64,000 nt of DNA, from assembly GCA_023428695.1 (NCBI GenBank), contig JAEYWY010000028.1, forward strand, positions 186,001 through 250,000, written 5' to 3'. This document shows, one piece after another, positions 46,568-55,698 of the stretch (position 1 is the stretch's first letter; each line of letters starts with the position of its first letter). The DNA comes from Bacteroidota bacterium. GTDB lineage: Bacteria; Bacteroidota; Bacteroidia; Cytophagales; Cyclobacteriaceae. Position numbers and translations under genes: made by a program. Under the pieces are notes generated by a model. That model made no database searches, was not told the origin of the DNA, and worked only from the letters and a program-made list of their open reading frames with translations.

Positions 46568-47521
46568 CTACTTTACTGATTTTTCATCATCCACCAGCAG
46601 GTAGGCAGCGCCAATTACTCCGGCGCTGTCGCCCAATAAAGGCTGAACTATAGGTGTATCGAGACGATTGTTAAAAACGTATTTCTTCACCGAGTCAACC
46701 CCGCGATCATACAGCATATCAATGTTTCCAACACCACCCCCGATTACGATTACATCGGGATCGATGATGTTGATCAGTACACTCACTGCTCTGCCAAAAA
46801 ATTCAATCAGTCTTATCATCGTTTTCTGCGCTGTCGGATCAACTTTTGATTCCGCCAAAGCGACGATGTCTTTCAATGGTTTACGATTTCCGGTTTCCTG
46901 GAAGTAGTAGTTTTCAAGCGCAGGCCCCGAAATAGCTTTTTCAACGCAACCCGACTTGCCGCAATAACATGGGCCTCCGGATTCGTCCAGAAAGTTGTGG
47001 CCCCATTCTCCGGCAATCCCCTGAAGTCCATGGATTGGGCGCCCGTCAACCACAAGTCCGCCACCAACACCAGTACCCATGATTATACCGAAAACAACCC
47101 TGGCGTGTGGAAAATGTTCATGCACCACGCCATGCCTCGCTTCAGCCAGGGCAAAACATCCGGCATCATTGGCTATCACAACCTCCACACCCAACAACTC
47201 CTCAAGGTCGCGTTTCATGGGCTGACTATTCATCACCACCGTATTGCAATTCTTCATCACGCCAAGTTTGGGATCGAGCGTGCCAGGCGTTCCAAATCCA
47301 ATACGCGAAGGCTTGTAACCCGCCTTTTCTACCATAGTATCTATCAGCGACTTAACCTGACTGAGGATGTGTTCATAGCCTTTCTCTGCTTCTGTTGGAA
47401 TACGGTCGCGGAACAAAATTTCCGGATGGGCTGCCGACCGAAGGATAACGCCTTCGATCTTGGTACCACCCATGTCGATGCCCCACAATGAATTTCGTTG
47501 TGAACTAGAGGTCTTTGTCAT
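46568..47521 (-). CDS. ROK family sugar kinase (glucokinase/fructokinase-like)
   Basis: A 317-residue ROK kinase with loop WGIDMGGTKIEGVIL, GFGTPGTLD, the NDAGCFALAEA motif with catalytic Asp, GIIMGTGVGGGLVVDG, EWGHNFL, and the zinc-binding CYCGKSGCVEKAISGPAL. The ALAEA and CVEKAISG signatures resemble fructokinase/N-acetylmannosamine-type ROK enzymes, so either glucose or fructose may be phosphorylated. It differs well from the ROK gene at 10.7 kb. As the first gene of the maltose phosphorylase operon it probably phosphorylates the glucose set free by that enzyme. Confidence 0.9.
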   Translation of the reverse strand: MTKTSSSQRNSLWGIDMGGTKIEGVILRSAAHPEILFRDRIPTEAEKGYEHILSQVKSLIDTMVEKAGYKPSRIGFGTPGTLDPKLGVMKNCNTVVMNSQPMKRDLEELLGVEVVIANDAGCFALAEARHGVVHEHFPHARVVFGIIMGTGVGGGLVVDGRPIHGLQGIAGEWGHNFLDESGGPCYCGKSGCVEKAISGPALENYYFQETGNRKPLKDIVALAESKVDPTAQKTMIRLIEFFGRAVSVLINIIDPDVIVIGGGVGNIDMLYDRGVDSVKKYVFNNRLDTPIVQPLLGDSAGVIGAAYLLVDDEKSVK

Positions 47522-47575
47522 AGCCTGGATTCTGCGGTCAATATAAAGAAATCCTCCAAAGTATGGATGATACGT

Positions 47576-49234
47576 CTAAGTCGACGAAGGGGATTTTAGT
47601 TGTGAATGGTTAATCAAATCCTGTATTAGCCGGCGCTCGGCATTCATTCTTTTCTCATCCCATTGCAATGCGGCTGCCATTTCCTGTATTATGTCCTCAG
47701 CATATTGAATCACCTTCTTGATATCGAAATACAATAGCCCGGTTCTTCTCACGAAAAAGTCCGGTGCGGAACAAACCATTTCCTCTTCGAGGCAATACCT
47801 CAGTTCCGCCTTCAACAAATCCAACGTGCTATCGGTACGTCCGGACTGCTGACGGAGGTCTTCAGAAATTTCAAAGGCATTTGCACCAAACAATTCAAAC
47901 AGGTTGTACGCGGCAGGTTGTGCCAGTCCGAATTGCTGAAGCAGTTTTATCAGTTCATTCCGTTGAAGATTCGCATCCCGGAGGTCAACAGGTCCACCCG
48001 GAACCAACCTGATGGCTGATGTGCAGCAGGGATTGAACTGACGATCCGGAAAACTTCGTTTGATCACGAGGTTCACGACACGCTCAGCCATCTTCCGGTA
48101 TCCTGTGAGTTTTCCGCCCGCGATTGAAATGAGGCCCGACGGGGAGACGAAGATCTCGTCCTTTCTGGAAAGATCGGAAGCCGGGCGCCCCTCTTCATGA
48201 ATCAAAGGTCGCAAGCCTGCCCAACTGGATTCAATATCTTCAAAGGTGAGCACGGCGCCTGCGAACGTGTGGTTTACCGCGTTGAGCAAATAACGGGCGT
48301 CATCCAGGGAAGCTCTTACATTATCGGGCTTACCTTCAAACGAAGTATCCGTTGTTCCAATGTACGTCGTTCGACCTCTTGGGATAGCGAAGATCATGCG
48401 GTTGTCGTCAACCACGTCGAAGTAAATGGCTTGCGTAACCGGCAACTTTCCAATCGGAACAACAACGTGCACACCCTTTGAAAGGTGAAGGCGCTTTCCT
48501 TCAAGCGAACCATCAGCCTGGCGGATTTCGTCTACCCAGGGTCCGGCGGCATTTACCACCGACCGGGCCCGTACCGCGAACTTTGTTTCAGTAAGCACAT
48601 CAACGGCATTAACGCCATTTATGCTTCCATCCGGCGCGGTAGAAAATCCGACCACCTTGCAGTAACTGAGTAAAATTGCACTGTGCCTTGCAGCTGTTTT
48701 CGCTATTTCAATGGTCAGGCGTGCATCATCGGTTCGGTATTCGGCATACAACGCCCCGCCCCGAACGCCCTGCCCGTCGAGTAACGGTTCCGCCCTCAAC
48801 GCCTGATTGCGAGTCAGCATCTTGCGCTGGTCCTCACGCTTCACCCCCGCCAGCCAGTCGTAAATGCGCAAGCCGAAACTGGTGAGCCAGTATCCCAGAC
48901 CACGCTTTTCATATAAAGGAAGCAACATTTTCTCGGGGACAACCAGGTGCGGGGCAATGCTGTGTACAACTGCGCGCTCACTGCCTACCTCCTTCACCAG
49001 TCCGAATTCAAGTTTTTTGAGGTAGCGCAGACCACCGTGAATGAGCTTCGTGCTCCGGCTGCTGGTACCTGAGGCGAAGTCGTTCTTTTCCAGAAGCGCA
49101 ACGCGCAGCCCCCTGGATGCAGCGTCCAACGCGATACCGCAGCCGGTAATGCCGCCGCCGATTATGAGCAGATCCACCGGCTCCGCTTTGAGTCGTTCGA
49201 TAAATTGAGACCGGTTTCTATGAGAAAACTTCAA
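47576..49234 (-). CDS. glpD: Glycerol-3-phosphate dehydrogenase (FAD, respiratory)
   Basis: A 552-residue membrane-associated flavoprotein oxidising glycerol-3-phosphate to dihydroxyacetone phosphate and passing electrons to quinone. The FAD-binding motif DLLIIGGGITGCGIALDAASRG and the family signature SSRSTKLIHGGLRYL are present, as is a C-terminal GlpD helical domain. The start is TTG at 49234: in frame, the next codons upstream are two sense codons and then the TAA stop of glpK, and no ATG lies near the FAD motif, so TTG is forced. The six-base gap from glpK implies tight coupling in the glpF-glpK-glpD operon. Confidence 0.96.
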   Translation of the reverse strand: MKFSHRNRSQFIERLKAEPVDLLIIGGGITGCGIALDAASRGLRVALLEKNDFASGTSSRSTKLIHGGLRYLKKLEFGLVKEVGSERAVVHSIAPHLVVPEKMLLPLYEKRGLGYWLTSFGLRIYDWLAGVKREDQRKMLTRNQALRAEPLLDGQGVRGGALYAEYRTDDARLTIEIAKTAARHSAILLSYCKVVGFSTAPDGSINGVNAVDVLTETKFAVRARSVVNAAGPWVDEIRQADGSLEGKRLHLSKGVHVVVPIGKLPVTQAIYFDVVDDNRMIFAIPRGRTTYIGTTDTSFEGKPDNVRASLDDARYLLNAVNHTFAGAVLTFEDIESSWAGLRPLIHEEGRPASDLSRKDEIFVSPSGLISIAGGKLTGYRKMAERVVNLVIKRSFPDRQFNPCCTSAIRLVPGGPVDLRDANLQRNELIKLLQQFGLAQPAAYNLFELFGANAFEISEDLRQQSGRTDSTLDLLKAELRYCLEEEMVCSAPDFFVRRTGLLYFDIKKVIQYAEDIIQEMAAALQWDEKRMNAERRLIQDLINHSQLKSPSST

Positions 49235-49240
49235 TCGTGG

Positions 49241-50731
49241 TTAAGACTTGTCAATCCAGTTCATCGTCCGGGAAACGGCTTTCTTCCAGCCCGCGTACAA
49301 CCGGGTTCTGGTTTGCTCATCCATTTGTGGTTCAAAAGACCTGTCGATCTTACGATTGCTGACGATGTCATCTTTCTTCCACATGCCGGACTGTATTCCG
49401 GCAAAGTATGCCGCACCCATTGCTGTTGATTCAACCATCGCCGGCCTTTCGACAGGCGTTCCAAGAATATCCGCCTGGAATTGCATAACGATGTTGTTGG
49501 CAGACGCGCCCCCATCAACTTTGAGGCTCTTCAGTCGGATGCCCGCGTCTTCCTCCATTGCGTCCAGGATATCGCGCGTCTGATAAGCAAGTGATTCCAG
49601 TGTCGCCTTGATGATGTGGTCCTTACCAGTGTCACGTGTCAGGCCGAAGATGGCACCTCGTGCATACATATCCCAGTAAGGAGCACCGAGTCCGGCGAAT
49701 GCCGGAACCATATACACGTCATTCGTGCCTAATGCCTTGGCGGCGAAGTATTCAGAGTCTTTTGACTGATCAATGATACGAAGACCATCGCGCAGCCATT
49801 GAACTGCAGCACCGGCAATGAAGATGCTGCCTTCAAGTGCGTATTCGACCTTGCCATCGAGACCCCATGCGATCGTCGTGATCAAGCCATTTCGCGAATG
49901 CTGAATGGTGGTTCCTGTGTTCATCAACATGAAGCAACCGGTTCCATACGTATTCTTTGCAGTACCTGGATTGAAACACGCCTGGCCAAACAACGCAGCC
50001 TGTTGATCACCGGCAACACCGCGTATTGGAATCGACATGCCATCGAGTTCACAAACACCGAACTCCGCCGCACTTGGCTTTACGTCCGGTAGCACCGATT
50101 CAGGGATGTCGAGTTCAGCAAGCAGTTTTTTGTCCCACTTCAGGTTGGCAATATCGTACAACATAGTGCGTGACGCGTTTGTATAATCGGTAACATGAAC
50201 TTTGTCGTTGGTAAGGTTCCAGATAAGCCATGTGTCAATGGTGCCGAAAGCGATCTCACCCTTCGCTGCCCTTTCACGCAGACCGGGAACATTGTCAAGC
50301 ATCCACCTGATCTTCGTGCCAGAGAAGTAAGAATCAATCACGAGGCCAGTGGTTTTACGAACATGCTCTTCGAGACCCTTTTCCTTCAACGCCTCACAAA
50401 TCGGTGCTGTGCGTTTGTCCTGCCAGACTATTGCGTTGTACACAGGTTGACCTGTTTTCCGATCCCACATTACCGCGGTTTCGCGCTGATTCGTTATCCC
50501 TATTGCAACAATTTGTTCATGGTTGATCCCCGACTCCTGAATAACACGGCTCATCGTATTCAACTGACTGCGCAGGATGTCGTTAGGATCGTGCTCCACC
50601 CAACCTGACTGCGGAAATATCTGGCGGAACTCTTCCTGTGCGATTCCTTTTATGCCTGCGTTTTTATCAAATAATATGGCACGTGAACTCGTAGTGCCCT
50701 GGTCAAGAGCAAGAATATATTTTTCACTCAT
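49241..50731 (-). CDS. glpK: Glycerol kinase
   Basis: A 496-residue FGGY kinase phosphorylating glycerol to glycerol-3-phosphate. It begins KYILALDQGTTSSRAILFD, has the glycerol-site motif GITNQRETAVMWDRKTG, VWQDKRTAPICEAL, GTKIRWMLDNVPGLR, GVAGDQQAALFGQACF with catalytic Asp, and KNTYGTGCFMLMNTG. The ATG at 50731 is chosen; the frame extends to 50791 but that adds 20 residues unlike any glycerol kinase N-terminus. It lies four bases after glpF and six before glpD. Confidence 0.97.
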   Translation of the reverse strand: MSEKYILALDQGTTSSRAILFDKNAGIKGIAQEEFRQIFPQSGWVEHDPNDILRSQLNTMSRVIQESGINHEQIVAIGITNQRETAVMWDRKTGQPVYNAIVWQDKRTAPICEALKEKGLEEHVRKTTGLVIDSYFSGTKIRWMLDNVPGLRERAAKGEIAFGTIDTWLIWNLTNDKVHVTDYTNASRTMLYDIANLKWDKKLLAELDIPESVLPDVKPSAAEFGVCELDGMSIPIRGVAGDQQAALFGQACFNPGTAKNTYGTGCFMLMNTGTTIQHSRNGLITTIAWGLDGKVEYALEGSIFIAGAAVQWLRDGLRIIDQSKDSEYFAAKALGTNDVYMVPAFAGLGAPYWDMYARGAIFGLTRDTGKDHIIKATLESLAYQTRDILDAMEEDAGIRLKSLKVDGGASANNIVMQFQADILGTPVERPAMVESTAMGAAYFAGIQSGMWKKDDIVSNRKIDRSFEPQMDEQTRTRLYAGWKKAVSRTMNWIDKS

Positions 50732-50735
50732 AGAT

Positions 50736-51440
50736 TCAGAAAATGATTGTGTACAACCACGCTCCGGTCGCGCCGCCAAGCAACGGACCAACTACCGGAA
50801 TCCAGCTGTACGCCCAGTCAGACGAGCCTTTACCGGGAATTGGCAGAACCGCGTGGGCTATACGCGGACCAAGATCACGCGCCGGGTTGATCGCAAATCC
50901 AGTCGTGCCCCCTAATCCAAAACCAATAGATGTTATCAATGCTCCCACGGCAATCGGGTTCAGGCCTTCGGTGAATTCATTGGCACCGATAAAAAGTACA
51001 CCAAGGGCAAGCACAAGCGTGCCAAGAAACTCACTGAACAAGTTGTGGATCGGCGACCGCATAGCCGGGGTGGTGCAAAACGTTCCAAGTTTCATGAGAG
51101 GATCCGGGGTGGCCTTCCAGTGCGTGTAGTAGTGAAGGTAAACCAGGACAGCGCCGGTAAACGCACCGGCAATCTGGCCAAGCATGTATCCTGCGGCTTC
51201 GCTTGCGGGAAAATCCCCGCTTACAACAAGGGCAATTGTAACTGCGGGATTGATATGCGCGCCACTGATTCTGCCTACCGCGTAAACAGCCAGCATAACT
51301 GCGATACCCCACGCAAGGCAGACCATGAGGTATCCGCCATTTTCGGATTTCGTTCCTTTCAGTGTGACACCGGCAACAACGCCGTTACCCAAAAGGACAA
51401 GTAAAAGTGTGCCAACGAACTCGGCAAGGTATGGATTCAT
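50736..51440 (-). CDS. glpF: Glycerol uptake facilitator (aquaglyceroporin)
   Basis: A 234-residue MIP-family channel with six membrane segments and two half-helices. Both NPA boxes are present: GAHINPAVT and FAINPARDLGPR, the latter with the Asp (instead of a water-channel type residue) that marks glycerol facilitators. Small residues follow (GGTTGFAINPARD), allowing a wider pore. It is the first gene of glpF-glpK-glpD, so glycerol enters by GlpF and is trapped by GlpK. The 82 bases before it should hold the promoter; an imperfect TATTG-TG-CAATA repeat at 51503-51514 may be part of it, but it is too short to call. Confidence 0.95.
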   Translation of the reverse strand: MNPYLAEFVGTLLLVLLGNGVVAGVTLKGTKSENGGYLMVCLAWGIAVMLAVYAVGRISGAHINPAVTIALVVSGDFPASEAAGYMLGQIAGAFTGAVLVYLHYYTHWKATPDPLMKLGTFCTTPAMRSPIHNLFSEFLGTLVLALGVLFIGANEFTEGLNPIAVGALITSIGFGLGGTTGFAINPARDLGPRIAHAVLPIPGKGSSDWAYSWIPVVGPLLGGATGAWLYTIIF

Positions 51441-51522
51441 AAGACGTCGGTTGTCGGAGTAAGATAACCAAAACGCAGAAAACTCCTAAAGCATTGTTGT
51501 GTTATTGTGCAATACGCGACAA

Positions 51523-52785
51523 CTACTCCGCAGACAGCGGCCTGAGATTCGGCGAAAGGTAGTTGACCAACGGTTGTTGCTGAATCCGGTCGGAGAATGT
51601 CAGGTATTCAATGTAGGTCACCACAATGTCGTTTCTAAGTTGGATTAGGACTTTGCCGAGCCGACTCACGCGTTCGTTGAATTGAACGTAGAGAAATGGA
51701 TCGCCCCCGTTGATTGAACTGAGTGTCTGTGCGAAATCGCTGGTCTCAAGTTCTTCGATTCTTTTCCTGAGTACATCATAACTGCCAATGAGCCGGGTGA
51801 GTTTTTCCTGATAAATAACGAGATCAACACCGGTTTCAACTTCTGCTTCTTTTAAATCATACTCAGCCTCGATGAGTTGTAACTTGCGTCGGGCCATGTC
51901 CGGTTTGTTGGGATTTGCTATTGGAAGTGTAACACCAAATCCAAAATTAATCGGCGTACGATCCTGGTGATACCGCCTGAAATCGTATTCTATCTGACCA
52001 AACCCGATATTGATATTTGACCTCTCAAGGGCGTACTGACTTCTTGCGATGTTGATTTGTTGTTGCGAAAACGCGACGAGCGTTGACCTTGCCGATACAG
52101 CGGTCAGACTATCCACAACCTGACGGATTCGCTCTACCGAAATCATTTCTTCAGGAGCCCAGTGAATCGAACGTCCCGACGCTTGTGGGTACAGCCTCAT
52201 CATACTGCTGATTTGGTTGCTGATTTCGTATTCGTACTCACGCTGACTGGCTTCATAGTCGAGTTGCTCGAGTTGGAGTTCAGCGTATTCATCCGCATCA
52301 AAATTCCGGCTGCCACTCTGCTCCTGCAGGATTGCCAATTGCCGGTTTAATGATTCCTGGCCGGCTATGCTTAACGCATTCAGTTCCATACGGTACTTGT
52401 ATTCAGCCACAGTAAGGTATCGCAGAAACAAGGCTTCGCGAAGTGCGAGCTCCTTCTCGAATCCGAGCGAACTTCGGACGTTTTGATAGTACCGGTCCGT
52501 CGCCTTCATTTCCCACGGGTTAGCGGGACTGATCCTCAACGAGAATTCGTTTTGTGTGTCAAGCAGTTCCCGATTCTGAAACCGCAATTGCACCTGCCGA
52601 AGTGGTGGCAGGGCGTAATTCTTTCGCTTGAGCCAGTCCATCTGATCGTTGAAGGTACTTACCTCGTAATCAGCAGTGGCTGAATGAAGGAACTCCTCCA
52701 TCGTAACCTGGCCATAGGAAAAAGCACAAGCCCAGAAGATGGCAAGTATGTTGAAGACGTAAATGAATCCCTGGGTGAACTTCAT
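51523..52785 (-). CDS. TolC-like outer membrane protein
   Basis: A 420-residue exported protein (signal peptide ending near FSYGQ) made mainly of long amphipathic helices, as in the outer membrane efflux protein family, with barrel-like strands around GFGQIEYDFRRY and INFGFGVTLPIANPNKPD. The PIANPNKPDMARRKLQLIEAEYDL stretch (seen in two parts) is the usual strand-to-helix return in the second half repeat. Its start overlaps the end of the HlyD-like gene by four bases (ATGA), so it is co-translated with it. It is the last gene of the lamin-tail/DUF4956/HlyD/TolC operon, 82 bases after glpF's start on the other side. Inference: it forms the outer membrane exit duct of this system. Confidence 0.85.
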   Translation of the reverse strand: MKFTQGFIYVFNILAIFWACAFSYGQVTMEEFLHSATADYEVSTFNDQMDWLKRKNYALPPLRQVQLRFQNRELLDTQNEFSLRISPANPWEMKATDRYYQNVRSSLGFEKELALREALFLRYLTVAEYKYRMELNALSIAGQESLNRQLAILQEQSGSRNFDADEYAELQLEQLDYEASQREYEYEISNQISSMMRLYPQASGRSIHWAPEEMISVERIRQVVDSLTAVSARSTLVAFSQQQINIARSQYALERSNINIGFGQIEYDFRRYHQDRTPINFGFGVTLPIANPNKPDMARRKLQLIEAEYDLKEAEVETGVDLVIYQEKLTRLIGSYDVLRKRIEELETSDFAQTLSSINGGDPFLYVQFNERVSRLGKVLIQLRNDIVVTYIEYLTFSDRIQQQPLVNYLSPNLRPLSAE

Positions 52786-53759
52786 TTGATGAGTACTTTT
52801 TCTCCGGCAGCAAGGGTATTCTCAGCAGGACTTTCGATAAACACCTCGCGACCAAATGCTCTTACCGCTGTGGACTTCTGCAGGATGTCCGGGAGTTGAA
52901 CTACCGATCCATAACCTATGATCTTCCCCGTGGTGACAAAACGTGGCCTTTCGTAAGATGAAATTGTAACCGCGCTACCGACTGGCAACGGCTCTTTCCT
53001 GCCAACAAGATATCCGACAATGGCTGTAGGATGCAGGGGGTTCACCGACATGATTGGGCTGTACGAACCAATTTGTTCACCGGCGCGCACATAAACAGAC
53101 TCAACAACCCCCGGGGCAGTGGCGTATTTGTTGAGCTTCTTTTTTTGGTCTGTCAGAAGATCAAGTTCCTTGCGCAACAGTTTGATTTCGTTCTCAAGCA
53201 TAAATTGTTCGGTTTCATTTTCACGAACGATTTCGGCGCTCCTTACCGTTATAGCTTCTTCATGCCGGGCACGTTGCTGTTTCAAAGCATTGATCTTTTC
53301 CAACATGGGTTGGTCAGCCGTGGAATCACGCGACAACTGATGGCTCTTCGTAAGCTGGCGATTAAGCCGCAGGTCACTCTCCGTTTCGGCGATGTCGGTG
53401 TTCAACTCCTCTATTTTCACGCCTGTCTCAGCCCTGATCAGCGCTATTCTGGAATTCACTGCCTTCTTCTTTTCAATTTGTTCTGATTCGAGTACAGCAA
53501 TCCGTTGTGTCAATCTTTCGATCTCCATTTCAAGGTCGTTGCTTGACAGCTCGACGAGAAGTTGACCTTCTTTAATTTCCTGCCCGGGCACAACATTAAC
53601 CGCTTTGACGACGGCGGGTTTTTCAGCCGTAATCGTATAACCCTTGGCATAAGCGATACCAACGGAGGCATGTCCGATGCCGCGAAAGAATCGCAGGCTG
53701 ATGAAAAGCATGGCACAGAACAACGCACCCACCAGCAGATAAAATCCATTTACTTTCAT
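52782..53759 (-). CDS. HlyD-like membrane fusion (periplasmic adaptor) protein
   Basis: A 325-residue adaptor with an N-terminal membrane anchor (FYLLVGALFCAMLFISL), a split lipoyl-like domain (first half ITAEKPAVVKAVNVVPGQEIKEGQLLVEL; second half YATAPGVVESVYVRAGEQIGSY, each read in parts), a central coiled-coil (~residues 75-215, Glu/Lys/Leu-rich), and a beta-barrel end (AVTISSYERPRFVTTGKI). It overlaps the DUF4956 gene and the TolC-like gene by four bases each. No ABC transporter, RND pump or peptidase gene is present in this operon, which is unusual for an HlyD/TolC pair; DUF4956 is the only inner-membrane partner visible. Confidence 0.88.
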   Translation of the reverse strand: MKVNGFYLLVGALFCAMLFISLRFFRGIGHASVGIAYAKGYTITAEKPAVVKAVNVVPGQEIKEGQLLVELSSNDLEMEIERLTQRIAVLESEQIEKKKAVNSRIALIRAETGVKIEELNTDIAETESDLRLNRQLTKSHQLSRDSTADQPMLEKINALKQQRARHEEAITVRSAEIVRENETEQFMLENEIKLLRKELDLLTDQKKKLNKYATAPGVVESVYVRAGEQIGSYSPIMSVNPLHPTAIVGYLVGRKEPLPVGSAVTISSYERPRFVTTGKIIGYGSVVQLPDILQKSTAVRAFGREVFIESPAENTLAAGEKVLIK

Positions 53760-54430
53760 GGCGTTGATATCAATTCATTGGATGTAAGACGAAGCCCGCC
53801 GATGCCCGGTACGGATTTGAGTTCATCGATAAGCATATCCTTGCTTACTCCCTTTTTCATAGCAATGTCATATTGATACCGGAATACCCTTTCTTTCGTA
53901 AATGAAATACTAACCTGCCGGAAATCGGAACAATTTTTCTTGATGATCTCAACTGCAGGCGGCAGACCCTCGGTTTGCGCCAGGCTAAAAAACAGATGGT
54001 GGTGGAGCGCGATATTTCTGAAGGCTGAAAAGTGCAGAATGGCGGCAGCGGCGCAAAAAAGCAACGTACCCACAAAAGAAATCGTAAACCCGTATACACC
54101 GACGGCAAGACCTGTACTCAACGCTGCAAAAAGGAAAAGCACGTCACGGGGATCTTCGATACGGGTACGAAACCGAATGATGGCCATCGCTCCAAATACT
54201 CCGAGACCACGCGCGAGGCTGTCGCCGATGGCCATCATGACCATCGTCGTAACGACGGCACCAAGAACCAATGCCTGAAAAAAATTCTTCGGATAGTGAT
54301 CACCCGTGAATGTCAGCCGGTGTGTAATCGCAATGATCGCAGCCAATAAGAAGGCCCAAACAAAGGAATACGTTATGTTAATGAGTTGTGGATACTCGTA
54401 AACAGGCCCGTCGGGAAATAATTCGAACAT
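53756..54430 (-). CDS. DUF4956 domain inner membrane protein
   Basis: A 224-residue protein with about five hydrophobic segments in residues ~15-145, then a soluble C-terminal alpha/beta domain. The DUF4956 hallmark is GVFGAMAIIRFRTRIEDPRDVLFLF, shown here as GAMAIIRFRTRIEDPRD, between the third and fourth segments; charged residues in that loop suggest a role in a conductive or substrate path. The C-terminal part (FRYQYDIAMKKGVSKDMLIDEL) may be cytoplasmic. DUF4956 genes often accompany CotH and VTC-domain polyphosphate polymerase genes, both absent here. It lies 20 bases after the lamin-tail gene and overlaps HlyD by four. Function unknown. Confidence 0.85.
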   Translation of the reverse strand: MFELFPDGPVYEYPQLINITYSFVWAFLLAAIIAITHRLTFTGDHYPKNFFQALVLGAVVTTMVMMAIGDSLARGLGVFGAMAIIRFRTRIEDPRDVLFLFAALSTGLAVGVYGFTISFVGTLLFCAAAAILHFSAFRNIALHHHLFFSLAQTEGLPPAVEIIKKNCSDFRQVSISFTKERVFRYQYDIAMKKGVSKDMLIDELKSVPGIGGLRLTSNELISTP

Positions 54431-54450
54431 GAAGTGTAGGTCAGGTAAAA

Positions 54451-55698
54451 TTAGTCATTAGAGGTACCAGGTGACGACGCGGGTAATTCCTGGAACGTAC
54501 CCACACCATCGGGAACGCGTCCTGTTGATTTGTCCGCGGTCTGCATTCCATAAGTCACAGCGTCAATCTGGCGTCCGTCGATGTAGTTCAGTATAACTGA
54601 TTCACCACCCTGATTCAACCTGAAATCAACGTGACGGACACCCTGATCGCGGTCGCCGTCAGCCCAGATAACAAGGTAACCTTTTGCCGGAATTGTGGTC
54701 TCGGCAGCATTCGTCGACCTGATCCTACTGTTAAAGGGACTCTCTGGATCATCCGAAAGATAATATCCTGCAATGTTAATGGGTTCGTCACCCGCGTTAT
54801 AAATCTCGATCCAGTCTTCGAACTCCCCTGCCTCATCAGAACAACATGTCATGTTCAGAGCCATGAACTCATTGACAACAAGTGGCGGCAACGGATCCGT
54901 GTTCAACAGGTACGTGTACGGATCTTCCAGTGCATCAGCTGGTCTGTATGAAGACTGCCCGGAGGAACCGGTAGCTTTGACATAGTAATCTACTTTCCCT
55001 GTTGAGTTCTTTGCCGGAATTGTGCCGTGATACAATCCTGCAGAAAACGTCATCGGGATAGTCTGGTATTCATCATCGTCAAAGCGGTAATACAATGTTA
55101 CTTCTTCGACGTCGGCAGAAGCATCAAATTGTGTTGATATGGTTACCTCGTCGTCAAGTTCGGGAATCAACGGCGAACGTGTCACTTCCGTAATTGAAGG
55201 CGACTCTGTGTTACTTTCGCCTTTGGTTGGCGTACCGGTGATAACAAGTGTCGCTGTGCCATCCGGAATCCGCGCGTATGATTGATTATTAAGCAGCGCA
55301 GGGAATGTCACTTTGTCGATTACATTGCCGGACTTATTTTCGAGATAAACCGCTTCACCCGCCGATGTCAGCTTGAAGTTGGTGTTAAGACCAGTATTCA
55401 GGTCGTTGGCGTTGATTATGAGAAAATCATTGGCTGCTATGGTCACACTTGATGGCAGTGTGTACTTGTTGGCCGCATCGTCATAAATCTTGTACCCGGA
55501 GATATCGACCGGCGTGGGATTCGCATTATAAAGTTCAATCCAGTCATCGCCGGAAGCGTAAAGTTCGTTGATGTATATTTTTTCATCCGCCGTTACATCG
55601 GGATCAGGATCCTCGGGCGACTTGCAGGAAGGAAAGAAGGTGATTGTCAAAAGTAGGCCAGCCGCAAGGAACAACCGCACATTAGGAGAGCAAAACAT
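54451..55698 (-). CDS. Lipoprotein with two lamin-tail domains
   Basis: A 415-residue lipoprotein. The ATG at 55698 is chosen because it starts a clear SPII signal (RLFLAAGLLLTITFFPSC, Cys25); a TTG at 55788 is in frame but gives no signal. Two lamin-tail (LTD) beta-sandwich domains are seen: the first (~residues 45-150: IYINELYASGDDWIELYN, DISGYKIYDDAANKYTLP) and the second (~300-410: PPLVVNEFMALNM, GEFEDWIEIYNAGDEPINIAGYYLSDD). An Ig-like domain sits between (~175-265, DEVTISTQFDASADVEEVTLYYRF). It is the first gene of the operon with DUF4956, HlyD and TolC-like proteins. LTDs in bacteria bind surface or exported partners; the role here is unknown. Confidence 0.85.
   Translation of the reverse strand: MFCSPNVRLFLAAGLLLTITFFPSCKSPEDPDPDVTADEKIYINELYASGDDWIELYNANPTPVDISGYKIYDDAANKYTLPSSVTIAANDFLIINANDLNTGLNTNFKLTSAGEAVYLENKSGNVIDKVTFPALLNNQSYARIPDGTATLVITGTPTKGESNTESPSITEVTRSPLIPELDDEVTISTQFDASADVEEVTLYYRFDDDEYQTIPMTFSAGLYHGTIPAKNSTGKVDYYVKATGSSGQSSYRPADALEDPYTYLLNTDPLPPLVVNEFMALNMTCCSDEAGEFEDWIEIYNAGDEPINIAGYYLSDDPESPFNSRIRSTNAAETTIPAKGYLVIWADGDRDQGVRHVDFRLNQGGESVILNYIDGRQIDAVTYGMQTADKSTGRVPDGVGTFQELPASSPGTSND

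Noticed and set aside
51503..51514. TATTG-TG-CAATA as a glpF operator
   Set aside because: Five-base arms are common by chance in AT-rich DNA; no second copy was found.
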